Of a stretch of DNA of 64,000 nucleotides, positions 1 to 8,310 are shown in pieces (position 1 is the first letter of the stretch; each line of letters begins with the position of its first letter). The DNA lies in NCBI RefSeq assembly GCF_900109345.1, contig NZ_FNZN01000006.1, forward strand, positions 1-64,000, read 5' to 3'. The translations under genes were made by a program, and so were the position numbers. Below the pieces are notes generated by a model, which was given only the letters and a program-made list of their open reading frames with translations, had not been told where the DNA came from and did not search any database. Origin of the DNA: Maribacter orientalis. Lineage in GTDB: Bacteria > Bacteroidota > Bacteroidia > Flavobacteriales > Flavobacteriaceae.

Positions 1-1
1 A

Positions 2-3000
2 CTAGGAGCCGGTAGTTATGAGGTACTTATTACGGATCAATGGGGTTGTAGTTTCACAACGCTTGCAGAAGTGTTATACGAACAATTGGATGCTACTACC
101 ACTGTAGATAAAGCTATCGATTGTACAGTAACACCTGGTGGAACAATCACGGTGAACGTAACCGGTGGTTCTGCAAACCTTGAGTTTGTGATGACCCCTC
201 CGACCGGTCCAAATGTAATTCAGGCGAACAATCCAACTTTTACGGGTCTTGTTGATGACGGTACCTACAGTTTCTTGGTTAGGGATTTGGACACTACAAA
301 TCCGGTTTGTGAAAGAACGGTAACACAAGTATTAGATGCTCCGATAAATCCGGTTTTATTAGATGCAACACTAGTAAATGTGAGTTGTTTTGGTGGTAAC
401 GATGGTAGTATTAGGGCGAATATTGACCCAGCTACTAATGTGAATCCTGCATACCAATATGAATTATATGAAATCAGTGATTTGGTTACACCAATAGCTG
501 GGCCACAGAACAATCCTTTGTTCACAGGTTTAAGTATTGGAGATTATCAAGTAAAAATAATTTCAAGTAGAGGTTGTGAGGGTATTAAGAATGAAACTAT
601 TACACAACCAACCGAATTAACGGTTAGTGCGGTTACAACAGCATTCAGTTGCTCACCAAATAACAGTGTTAACACAGCAAGGGTTACGGCAACTACTGGA
701 ATAGGAACAGGAACAGCACCTTATTTATATAGTATCGATAATGTAATATTTCAATCATCTAATACATTCAACATTACAGATAACGGTAGTGCACAAACTA
801 TTGACGTATATGTTAAAGATGCTAAAGGATGTATAACGTTTGATACTGTAACGATTCAACCTATAAATACATTCACAGCAACAGTAGCAAAGGATGTTGA
901 AATAACATGTACTAATGATGAAACAGTAATAATTACTGTTGTCGACAATGGTTTGGCACACAATTATGGTTATGAGTTATTACCATTAGGAAATGCAACC
1001 GGTACTTTAGTGAGTACAACGGCAACATCTGCTACATTTGACCTAAATACTGTTGGTTCTTATGTATTTAGAGTTACCGATTTAGATACGGGTTGTTATG
1101 TAAATACAGCTAGTTATACCATTGCACCGTTTGACTTTATTACGGCATCAGCAACTGCAACCTCAGCGGTTACTTGTTTTGGAGAACTTAATGGTAGCTT
1201 AGAAATTGATATTGATGGGTATACTGGTAACTATAATTACGAAGTGTTTAATGCGGCAGGTGTTTCAGTAATAGGATTGACTGCTTCAGATACTAGTGTT
1301 AATCCAAGAACAATAACAGGATTATCAGGCGGTAGCTATTATGTTACGATTACCGAGACTGCAGTTCCCTTATGTTCAGAAGACACGAATATTGTTACTA
1401 TTTCATCTCCAGACAGACCTTTAAGCGGAGCGGTTACAATAGTAGCAGAGGCAACTTGTTCAGATGATAAAGGTGAAATTAGAGTATCGCCGCAAGGGGG
1501 TTATAAGCCATATGATATTGTATTAACTAATACCACGACCGGAGATAGTTATCTTATGGATGATGTTCAAGAAGGGTTATTTACTAATCTTTCTGCTGGT
1601 GAGTATTCAGTTAGAATTACTGACAACTCAGGTTGTATTGTTAATTATACAGAAACAATGACTCCAGCAACGCCAATTGTAGCTAATGCTACACCATTGG
1701 TTACTGACTTAGTTTGTTTCGGAGATACAGGTGCTACAGTATCTGCAATTGTAACAGGTGGTGGCAGTGGCACGTATAGATATCAGTTGAATTATTACGA
1801 CGCAACTGGGTCAACGATAATAGCTACTACAGGAGCACAAAACAACCCTAATTTTAATGATTTAGGAGTTGGTATTTACAGCATTATAGTTGTTGATGGT
1901 TGGGATTGTGATATGGTTACAAATACTGTTGAAATTACACAACCTACAGAAGTACAGGCTAGCTTGTTAAGAACGGATCCTTTAACCTGTACAACAGGGG
2001 CTGAATTCGAACTTACGGCAACTGGCGGAAGTGGTACATATGAATATAGTGTTGATAATATAAATTTCTTGCCAATGACAAGTAATCCATTAGGATTGCC
2101 TGAAACAGGAATATTCCAAGAAGGCACATATCAGTATTATGTTCGTGATGCAATTAATGGTTGTGAGTCAGTAATTTCAAATGCGATTACTGAAACAGAA
2201 ATAGCCCCATTGATTTTAATTGTTGATAAAACAGCCGCTTCAGTCAACTGTACCGGTGAAAACACAGCAATTATCTTTGCTACAGCTCAAGGTGGTTTAG
2301 GAAACTATCAATATGAATTGTTTACGGATAGTTCTTTAGCTGTGGGTTCACGTATTGCAGGTCCTCAGTCACAAGGCGTATTTAGAGACTTGGGTGCAGG
2401 AACATATTATGTAACTGTTATAAGTGAAGATTGTACAACAGCAGCTGAAGAAGTAGTTATTGTCGAGCCTATTCCTCTTTCTTATACTGAGAGTGTAATA
2501 GATGTAACATGTGCAGGTGAAAATGACGGTGAGATTACGGTAACACTTTCTGGTGGAGCTGGAGGTTTCCAGTATGCGATTTCTCCTAACTTGAACCAGT
2601 TCTTTAATAACAATACATTCACAGATCTAGAACCTGGTGAGTACACGATAATCGCACAAGACCAAAATGGTTGTTTCGAATATCTAACGTACACCATTTC
2701 GGAACCGGCAAGTTTAGTGGTGTCTGCAGAAACTACACCAGAAATATGTGTAGATAGTCAAGATGGTACGATTGTTCTTGAAATTAGTGGAGGAACCGCT
2801 CCTTATAGCACAGCGTTGAATTCTAGTGATGATGCAGATTTTGTTTTAAATAGAACAGAGTTCCTTGATATGGCTTCTGGTGAATATATCATCATTATTA
2901 AAGACGCAAATGGTTGCGACACCAACGTAGTTGTTGAAATAGAGAGAGGTGTAAACCTGAATGCTATTATTGATCCGATTTACGAATGTTCAGGTGATAC

Positions 3001-3676
3001 ACCAAGTAATTATGTGAATATCATGCTAGAAGATGATAGTATTATAGGTGACGTATTATATGCTATAGATTCTGTTGATCCAGCCGACTTACAATTGAAC
3101 CCTGATTTCAGAAACACTGCACCCGGTAATCACTATATTACAATAGCTCATGCAAATGGCTGTATACAGACAATTGACTTTGTAATAGAGGCGTTTGATC
3201 CGTTGAGTCTAAATTTAGAACAACGTAACATGAATGAGATAACAGCTATCGCAGTAGGCGGAAGAGAAGAATATACCTACTACTTCGATGATATCGATAA
3301 TGGTGATAAGAATACCTTCTACATCACTAGAACAGATACGTACGAAGTTCGCGTTGTAGATCAAAATGGTTGTGAGTCAATTGCAAATATTTTCATGGAA
3401 TTCATTGACATTGAATTGCCTAATTTCTTTACCCCTGACGGCGATGGACAGAACGATTTTTGGATACCGAGAAACATGGAACAATTTCCAGAAATACTAA
3501 TAAAAATATTTGATCGTTATGGTAGAGTAGTTTCAGAACAATCGGCAGATTCAGAAGGTTGGGATGGTTTATACTCTGGTAAAGAATTACCTACAGGAGA
3601 CTACTGGTATGTAATCAAATTGAATGGAGAAAGAGATGAAAGAGAATTTGTTGGTCACTTTACCTTATATCGTTAA
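2..3676 (+). CDS. SprB-like giant T9SS cargo adhesin, C-terminal part (5' end outside window)
   Basis: The frame is open from the first codon of the window (base 2) with no start, so this is the 3' part of a much larger gene; the GTG at 71 is internal. About 1,220 residues are visible. They are mostly tandem beta-sandwich units of about 80-100 residues, each with a Cys near the start, a GGxxPY/GGxGxY-type strand, NPxFxxL and GxYxVxVxDxxGC, as in SprB repeats of flavobacterial gliding adhesins. The last ~85 residues (about 3420-3676) form a type B T9SS sorting domain: FFTPDGDGQND, IFDRYGR, GWDG, LPTGDYWY and a terminal GHFTLYR. It is expected to be exported by the type IX system and carried on the cell surface. 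The next gene is PorP/SprF-like, the usual partner of such adhesins. Family is secure; whether it is the true SprB or a paralogue cannot be told. Confidence 0.9.
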   Translation, partial: LGAGSYEVLITDQWGCSFTTLAEVLYEQLDATTTVDKAIDCTVTPGGTITVNVTGGSANLEFVMTPPTGPNVIQANNPTFTGLVDDGTYSFLVRDLDTTNPVCERTVTQVLDAPINPVLLDATLVNVSCFGGNDGSIRANIDPATNVNPAYQYELYEISDLVTPIAGPQNNPLFTGLSIGDYQVKIISSRGCEGIKNETITQPTELTVSAVTTAFSCSPNNSVNTARVTATTGIGTGTAPYLYSIDNVIFQSSNTFNITDNGSAQTIDVYVKDAKGCITFDTVTIQPINTFTATVAKDVEITCTNDETVIITVVDNGLAHNYGYELLPLGNATGTLVSTTATSATFDLNTVGSYVFRVTDLDTGCYVNTASYTIAPFDFITASATATSAVTCFGELNGSLEIDIDGYTGNYNYEVFNAAGVSVIGLTASDTSVNPRTITGLSGGSYYVTITETAVPLCSEDTNIVTISSPDRPLSGAVTIVAEATCSDDKGEIRVSPQGGYKPYDIVLTNTTTGDSYLMDDVQEGLFTNLSAGEYSVRITDNSGCIVNYTETMTPATPIVANATPLVTDLVCFGDTGATVSAIVTGGGSGTYRYQLNYYDATGSTIIATTGAQNNPNFNDLGVGIYSIIVVDGWDCDMVTNTVEITQPTEVQASLLRTDPLTCTTGAEFELTATGGSGTYEYSVDNINFLPMTSNPLGLPETGIFQEGTYQYYVRDAINGCESVISNAITETEIAPLILIVDKTAASVNCTGENTAIIFATAQGGLGNYQYELFTDSSLAVGSRIAGPQSQGVFRDLGAGTYYVTVISEDCTTAAEEVVIVEPIPLSYTESVIDVTCAGENDGEITVTLSGGAGGFQYAISPNLNQFFNNNTFTDLEPGEYTIIAQDQNGCFEYLTYTISEPASLVVSAETTPEICVDSQDGTIVLEISGGTAPYSTALNSSDDADFVLNRTEFLDMASGEYIIIIKDANGCDTNVVVEIERGVNLNAIIDPIYECSGDTPSNYVNIMLEDDSIIGDVLYAIDSVDPADLQLNPDFRNTAPGNHYITIAHANGCIQTIDFVIEAFDPLSLNLEQRNMNEITAIAVGGREEYTYYFDDIDNGDKNTFYITRTDTYEVRVVDQNGCESIANIFMEFIDIELPNFFTPDGDGQNDFWIPRNMEQFPEILIKIFDRYGRVVSEQSADSEGWDGLYSGKELPTGDYWYVIKLNGERDEREFVGHFTLYR

Positions 3677-3692
3677 TAATTTACCTAAAAAG

Positions 3693-4640
3693 ATGATACG
3701 AAAAAGTCTATTGACCTTGGTATTTTTTATTAGTGCCTTTGCCGTAAAAGGGCAGGAGTTGACTATACCTCAGTTATCGCAATACCTTGCAGATAATCCA
3801 TTTGTGATGTCGCCCACATATGCTGGTATTGGTGACCATGTGAAAATACGACTTAACGGCCTTACACAATGGGTGGGTATAAAAGACGCGCCAGATACTC
3901 AGTCACTTGCGGCTGATATGCGAATTGGTGAGAAGTCAGGTATAGGAACTTTATTATATAACGATAGTAACGGTGAAACAAAACAACGCGGAGCACGACT
4001 TTCTTTTGCGCACCACCTTACTTTAGATCGTTATGATGACGAGTTTTTATCTTTCGGACTTTCTTATAATTTTAATCAGTTTCGAATTGATATTCAGAAT
4101 TTTGACGCCTTAGATCCATCTGTAACAGATGATAGGGCAACCACGAATCATAACTTTGATGTTGGTATGCTTTATCGATACGACAAGTTTTACTTCAGTG
4201 TAAATGCGTCTAATATTTTAGATAAGGATTTAAGCAATTTCAACCCTATTTACGAGCCAAATAGACTTAGAAATTACTATGTATATACTGGGTATCGGTA
4301 CATGAAGAAAAGAACGAGTAAGGTAGAAGTAGAACCTTCTATTTTCTTTCAGTTATTTGAAAGTGATGGTCGTTCTGTAACTGATTTGAACTTGAAATTT
4401 AGGTTTTACGATTTTGAAGATTATTATTATGCAGGTATTAATTATCGTTTTCTTAATGATCAAATAGGAAACCCACTCTATATCGCTCCTATAGCAGGTT
4501 TAAAGAAGAGTAATTTTTACTTCGGTTATTCGTATCAAGTTATTCTAAATGAACTTTTAGGCTATAGTTCAGGAACCCATGTGGTTACTTTAGGGGTAGA
4601 TTTATTTCAAGGTATAAGTAATTGTCGTTGTACCTATTAA
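3693..4640 (+). CDS. PorP/SprF family T9SS outer-membrane protein
   Basis: 315-residue protein starting at ATG 3693 with a signal peptide ending in AVKGQ. The longer reading from 3624 overlaps the upstream gene and lacks a signal peptide, so it was rejected. After the signal comes the family hallmark: a Q-L-S-Q-Y-x-x-N-P-F/Y-x-x-x-P-x-x-A-G segment. It continues into alternating beta strands typical of the PorP/SprF family (about 300-340 residues, outer-membrane barrel). SprF is needed in Flavobacterium johnsoniae for secretion of SprB, whose gene lies immediately upstream, and the same order is seen here with only 16 bases between. PorP-type proteins also help tether T9SS to PorE. Family confident; exact partner inferred from adjacency. 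Confidence 0.88.
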   Translation: MIRKSLLTLVFFISAFAVKGQELTIPQLSQYLADNPFVMSPTYAGIGDHVKIRLNGLTQWVGIKDAPDTQSLAADMRIGEKSGIGTLLYNDSNGETKQRGARLSFAHHLTLDRYDDEFLSFGLSYNFNQFRIDIQNFDALDPSVTDDRATTNHNFDVGMLYRYDKFYFSVNASNILDKDLSNFNPIYEPNRLRNYYVYTGYRYMKKRTSKVEVEPSIFFQLFESDGRSVTDLNLKFRFYDFEDYYYAGINYRFLNDQIGNPLYIAPIAGLKKSNFYFGYSYQVILNELLGYSSGTHVVTLGVDLFQGISNCRCTY

Positions 4641-4658
4641 ACCTTTCGTGAGATTGAT

Positions 4659-4666
4659 TAAGTTTG
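4659..4666 (+). promoter_or_regulatory. -7 promoter element (TAAGTTTG) upstream of folB
   Basis: Matches the Bacteroidota -7 consensus TAnnTTTG, 18 bases before the folB start. No convincing -33 TTG at the ideal distance, so moderate support only. Confidence 0.4.
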
Positions 4667-4684
4667 TTCTCCAGAACATAAATA

Positions 4685-5044
4685 ATGGGTAAAGTACAAT
4701 TAGAAAATATAAAGGCATACGCACATCATGGTTGTTTGCCACAAGAAACCAATATTGGTAGTGATTATTTGGTTAATGTGTCGGTAGATACGAATTTATT
4801 AAAAGCTTCAATATCTGATCAGTTGAAAGACACGGTCGATTACGTTCACATCAACAAAATTGTCAAACAAGAAATGGCGATACCTTCTAAATTATTAGAA
4901 CACGTAGCCAAAAGAATTATTGATCGAATATTTTTAGAACTTCCATCCGTAGAAAAATCAATGGTTTCTGTTTCAAAAATCAATCCGCCTATAAACGGTG
5001 ATGTTGAAAAAGTAACGGTATCATTAAATTTAAACAGAGAGTAA
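4685..5044 (+). CDS. folB: Dihydroneopterin aldolase
   Basis: 119 residues, the normal length for FolB, which cleaves 7,8-dihydroneopterin to 6-hydroxymethyl-dihydropterin and glycolaldehyde in cytosolic folate synthesis. The sequence has the N-terminal VQLENIKAYAHHG strand with Glu21, Tyr53 in the VDYVHI segment, Glu72 in the substrate-anchoring SKLLEHVA helix, and Lys98 in VSVSKINPPI. These correspond to the catalytic and pterin-binding residues of the family. It stands between the PorP/SprF gene and tRNA-Cys, and no other folate gene is adjacent. A TAnnTTTG element lies just upstream, consistent with its own promoter. Confidence 0.93.
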   Translation: MGKVQLENIKAYAHHGCLPQETNIGSDYLVNVSVDTNLLKASISDQLKDTVDYVHINKIVKQEMAIPSKLLEHVAKRIIDRIFLELPSVEKSMVSVSKINPPINGDVEKVTVSLNLNRE

Positions 5045-5112
5045 ATAGTTTCTAAATCTCAAATAAACAGGATTTCTTTCTTTTGTATGACACTTGGAAA
5101 AGGATAATTGTT

Positions 5113-5120
5113 TATTTTTG
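5113..5120 (+). promoter_or_regulatory. -7 promoter element (TATTTTTG) for tRNA-Cys
   Basis: TAnnTTTG match ending 16 bases before the tRNA 5' end, with a TTG at 5094-5096 that could serve as the -33 element at a somewhat short spacing (16 bases). Confidence 0.5.
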
Positions 5121-5136
5121 CTATCCCTTAAAAAAG

Positions 5137-5210
5137 GGCATCGTGGCCGAGTGGCTAGGCGCAGCTCTGCAAAAGCTTGTACAGCGGTTCGAATCCGCTC
5201 GATGCCTCCA
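5137..5210 (+). tRNA. tRNA-Cys (GCA)
   Basis: A cloverleaf can be folded by eye. The acceptor stem is GGCATCG (5137-5143) with CGATGCC (5200-5206), followed by discriminator T and an encoded CCA (5208-5210). The D arm is within GGCCGAGTGGCTAGGC. The anticodon loop CTGCAAA has GCA at 5169-5171, and the T arm is AGCGG-TTCGAAT-CCGCT. Length is 74 bases including CCA. The outermost anticodon-stem pair is a C/T mismatch, leaving four good pairs; the rest is regular. A strong terminator follows directly. Confidence 0.97.
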
Positions 5211-5242
5211 AAAAAAACCCTCCTAATTAGGAGGGTTTTTTA
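5211..5242 (+). terminator. Rho-independent terminator after tRNA-Cys
   Basis: Perfect 10-bp stem AAACCCTCCT / AGGAGGGTTT (5215-5224 with 5229-5238) around an AATT loop, followed by a T run. It starts immediately after the tRNA CCA end. Confidence 0.92.
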
Positions 5243-5311
5243 TTTTCAATCAATTTGTATCGTTGATGTTCAAAACTTTTAGTTCCAATTAAATCATAAT
5301 AGCCCTAATTA

Positions 5312-5710
5312 CTATGGCTGCAAAAGAAATACCAATAGAATAGATGGTATAAAATATACCGCAATGGTTTTAGCCCCTTCGTAATCTTTGGCAACACGTT
5401 GCCCAAACAATAACATGAGTAAGGTTACACATGATAAAATTGCACCATAAATCGCAAAGAGCGGATTACCTGTACTCAAAAGTTGGTATATGCCGATTAA
5501 GCAAAGTATTCCAGCAACAACTTCTGTAACTAAAATTATACCGACCATCAAGGGTACTATGTTTTTAAGCGGTGTTTTAGAAAAATGTTCTTTCAGCCAT
5601 GAGACATTTCCATTCCAATCAGAAATTTTGTCAAAACCACTTTGTAGAAAAGTAATTATTAAAAATAATAAAAGTAATATCTCTGTTGCATGGTCTAAAA
5701 TGTTTTTCAT
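5312..5710 (-). CDS. DoxX-like small membrane protein
   Basis: 132 residues with four hydrophobic segments: about 8-25 after a short N-terminal helix, 50-70, 83-103 and 113-131. The N-terminal TFLQSGFDKISDW is the kind of sequence seen in the DoxX/DoxD-like inner-membrane family. Size and topology fit DoxX proteins (130-150 residues). It begins 6 bases after the stop of holB, so the two are probably co-transcribed. No catalytic residues are recognisable and the physiological role is not known from sequence. Confidence 0.7.
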   Translation of the reverse strand: MKNILDHATEILLLLFLIITFLQSGFDKISDWNGNVSWLKEHFSKTPLKNIVPLMVGIILVTEVVAGILCLIGIYQLLSTGNPLFAIYGAILSCVTLLMLLFGQRVAKDYEGAKTIAVYFIPSILLVFLLQP

Positions 5711-5716
5711 GGTAGT

Positions 5717-6877
5717 TTATTTAAGTGCGGCTTTTTTTCTGTGCAATAATCGCGTTAATTTGATAGAAAGGTCGGTGAAAATGATCTTTGAATTTCCATT
5801 TCGTTCTATATGATATATAGCATCTTCAAGCTCCTTGGTTATATCTAGAATATTGTTTTCATGTACAAATGGAGCAAATTTTTTCAATTGAAATCCTTCT
5901 GCATGAATCTTTAAATAAGCAAGTTCCTCTGCTCCGTAATTTATCATTAAAGCTTGTCGCATTACTGTAATACAATATAGCAGAAAATTTTTTTGTGTTT
6001 CTCTTCCTGTCTTAGCAACTTCTTCGCTCCAAAGTATTAATTCATGAATTACGGCCTTATTACCTTTTGCTTTAAAGGCACTGCGAACCCATTGTACAAA
6101 CCAATTCTCAAAGACTAAATCTTCAGAATCATTATTCAAGAGATCTAAAGCTTTGTTGAAATTTCCGTTTGCTTCATGGGCTAATCTCATAGCTTCTGGT
6201 TTCGCGGCTCCTTTTTCTATTAAAGCATTTGCTATAGCATCTTCAGCCAAAGGGGGAAAATGAACCACTTGGCATCTCGATTTAATAGTTTGAATTATTT
6301 GTTCTTCATCTTCACATAAAAGAAGAAAAATAGTTTTATCGGGCGGTTCCTCAATTAATTTCAAAAGTTTGTTCGAAGCGGCCGTATTCATTTTTTCGGC
6401 CATCCAAATCAACATTACTTTGAAACCGCCTTCATAAGATTTTAAATAGAGTTTTTTTACAATATCTTGTGCTTCATCAACACCAATTTGCCCTTGCTTT
6501 TTTTCAATTTCAATATGGCGATACCAGTCAAAGAGATTGCCATAAGGCTGGTTTATAATAAACTCGCGCCATTCTTTCATGTAATGGTTGCTAACCGCAT
6601 GAGATTTCACTTTATCAGAATTAGCAACAGGAAAAGCAAAATGAACGTCTGGGTGGGAAAAGGAATTGAACTTAAGATTACAAGCTTCATTTTCTCCTTC
6701 ATTCTCGCCATTGCGGTTTTGGCAAATAATGTATTGTGCATATGCCAATGCCATTGGCAAAAGGCCACAGCCTTCTGGTCCAACGAAAAGTTGCGCATGA
6801 GGTATTCGACCTGCATCAGCACTTGAAGACAAGTGTTTTTTAATATGGGAAAGTCCTAATATATCTTTAAATAACAT
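5717..6877 (-). CDS. holB: DNA polymerase III delta' subunit (clamp-loader)
   Basis: 386 residues from ATG 6877 (MLFKDILGLSHIKKHL). An in-frame ATG at 6910 is rejected because a TAnnTTTG element lies between the two. The N-terminal half is an AAA+ clamp-loader module: IPHAQLFVGPEGCGLLPMA as a P-loop-like segment, VDEAQDIVKKLYLKSYEGGFKV, the MAEKMNTAASNKLLKLIEEPP sensor region and a TIKSRCQ box. Delta' proteins normally do not hydrolyse ATP. Here the Walker A Lys-Thr is indeed absent (GCGLLP), as expected for this subunit. The C-terminal helical collar domain is divergent, as in other Bacteroidota. It would help load the beta clamp at replication forks. DoxX-like gene follows in the same unit. 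Confidence 0.87.
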   Translation of the reverse strand: MLFKDILGLSHIKKHLSSSADAGRIPHAQLFVGPEGCGLLPMALAYAQYIICQNRNGENEGENEACNLKFNSFSHPDVHFAFPVANSDKVKSHAVSNHYMKEWREFIINQPYGNLFDWYRHIEIEKKQGQIGVDEAQDIVKKLYLKSYEGGFKVMLIWMAEKMNTAASNKLLKLIEEPPDKTIFLLLCEDEEQIIQTIKSRCQVVHFPPLAEDAIANALIEKGAAKPEAMRLAHEANGNFNKALDLLNNDSEDLVFENWFVQWVRSAFKAKGNKAVIHELILWSEEVAKTGRETQKNFLLYCITVMRQALMINYGAEELAYLKIHAEGFQLKKFAPFVHENNILDITKELEDAIYHIERNGNSKIIFTDLSIKLTRLLHRKKAALK

Positions 6878-6882
6878 CGATT

Positions 6883-6915
6883 CAAATATAGTTGTTTTAA
6901 AGCATAACAAAATTA
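6883..6915 (-). promoter_or_regulatory. Two -7-type elements upstream of holB
   Basis: On the minus strand TATATTTG (6890-6883) and TAATTTTG (6915-6908) both match TAnnTTTG. The second is 30 bases from the ATG at 6877 and is the more plausible. Support for the start choice of holB. Confidence 0.35.
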
Positions 6916-6971
6916 ATGGAATTGAGCATAAATTATCCCGATTAGCACTTTAACCCAAGCCTATTAATCTT

Positions 6972-6979
6972 TACATTTG
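6972..6979 (+). promoter_or_regulatory. -7 promoter element (TACATTTG) upstream of pgk
   Basis: TAnnTTTG match 23 bases before the pgk ATG; no clear -33 TTG. Confidence 0.4.
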
Positions 6980-7002
6980 TTACTTAATAAAAGGAAAATC
7001 AC

Positions 7003-8193
7003 ATGAAAGTATTGAATGACTTTAATTTTGAAAATAAGAAAGCGTTAATAAGAGTGGACTTTAATGTACCATTAAATGACAAATTTGAAGTAACGGATAC
7101 AAATAGAATTGAGGCAGCTAAACCAACTATAATTAAGATTTTAGAGGATGGTGGCAGCGCTGTATTGATGAGTCATTTGGGCAGACCTGATGGTAAAAGC
7201 AATCCTGATCTATCTTTAATTCATATTGTAAATGCTGTTTCTGAAATAATTGGTGTTGCTGTAAAATTTGTTGGAGATTGTGTAGGTGAAGAAGCAGAAA
7301 AAGCCGTTGCAGAATTAAAAAACGGCGAGGTTCTTTTGTTAGAAAATTTAAGATTTCATAGCGAAGAAGAAAAAGGGGATGAGGAATTTGCTGAAAAACT
7401 TTCAAAACTTGGAGATATATATGTAAATGATGCTTTTGGAACGGCACACCGTGCTCACGCATCAACTACTGTAGTGGCAAAGTTTTTTCCGAATGCTAAG
7501 TGTTTCGGATTGTTAATGGCTAAAGAAATAGAAGCGATAGAAAAAGTAATGGCGACAGGTGAAAAACCTGTTTTGGCTATTCTTGGAGGAGCAAAGGTTT
7601 CTTCAAAAATCACTATTATCGAAAATATTCTAGATAAGGTTGATGACTTGATTATTGGTGGAGGAATGACCTACACCTTTATTAAGGCAAAAGGCGGAAA
7701 AGTTGGAGAATCTATTTGCGAAGATGATAAGATGGACTTGGCTTTAGAAATTCTTGAAAAGGCAAAGCAAAAAGGTGTCAAAGTTCATATACCCGTAGAC
7801 GTAATTGCAGCAGATGATTTTGATGCCAATGCAAATACGCAAGTGGTAGATGTAGACAAAATTCCTGATGGATGGCAAGGATTGGATGCTGGCCCAGAAA
7901 CATTACAAAATTTTAAAAAGGTGATTTTAGCTTCTAAAACTATACTTTGGAATGGACCTATTGGTGTTTTTGAAATGGAAAAATTTGCAAAAGGAACTAT
8001 AGAAGTTGGTAACTACATTGATGAGGCAACAAAAAATGGTGCTTTTTCATTAGTAGGTGGTGGCGATTCTGTTGCTGCCGTAAAGCAATTTGGTTTTGAA
8101 AACAAAGTTAGTTATGTATCAACAGGCGGAGGCGCAATGTTAGAAAGTTTAGAGGGTAAAACCTTGCCTGGTATCGCTGCAATATTAGCATAG
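7003..8193 (+). CDS. pgk: Phosphoglycerate kinase
   Basis: 396 residues, full length for bacterial Pgk, which transfers the acyl phosphate of 1,3-bisphosphoglycerate to ADP in cytosolic glycolysis. Visible signatures are the N-terminal [21 protein letters not shown], the [14 protein letters not shown] stretch and the [14 protein letters not shown] segment. The C-terminal nucleotide domain has [29 protein letters not shown], and [13 protein letters not shown] followed by STGGGA. An AAAGGA stretch lies upstream of the ATG. It is divergent from holB and appears monocistronic, although the lytic transglycosylase gene follows without an obvious terminator. Confidence 0.98.
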   Translation: MKVLNDFNFENKKALIRVDFNVPLNDKFEVTDTNRIEAAKPTIIKILEDGGSAVLMSHLGRPDGKSNPDLSLIHIVNAVSEIIGVAVKFVGDCVGEEAEKAVAELKNGEVLLLENLRFHSEEEKGDEEFAEKLSKLGDIYVNDAFGTAHRAHASTTVVAKFFPNAKCFGLLMAKEIEAIEKVMATGEKPVLAILGGAKVSSKITIIENILDKVDDLIIGGGMTYTFIKAKGGKVGESICEDDKMDLALEILEKAKQKGVKVHIPVDVIAADDFDANANTQVVDVDKIPDGWQGLDAGPETLQNFKKVILASKTILWNGPIGVFEMEKFAKGTIEVGNYIDEATKNGAFSLVGGGDSVAAVKQFGFENKVSYVSTGGGAMLESLEGKTLPGIAAILA

Positions 8194-8310
8194 CAAAGGC
8201 GTTATCGATAAACGGGTTACAACGAAAAATTGTGCATTTTAAGAGAATTTATTTTATTCTCATTAAAAAATGTGCGATTTTCGTTAGTTCCGTTAACAAA
8301 TTCGCCTCTT

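Noticed and set aside
71-3420. Regularly spaced repeats that might suggest a CRISPR or DNA repeat array
   Set aside because: They are diverged protein-domain repeats within an open reading frame; no identical direct repeats or spacers.
5094-5282. Plus-strand ORF of 62 codons
   Set aside because: It runs straight through the tRNA-Cys gene and its terminator.
6467-6826. Plus-strand ORF of about 119 codons
   Set aside because: Antisense to the well-conserved clamp-loader gene; no family features.
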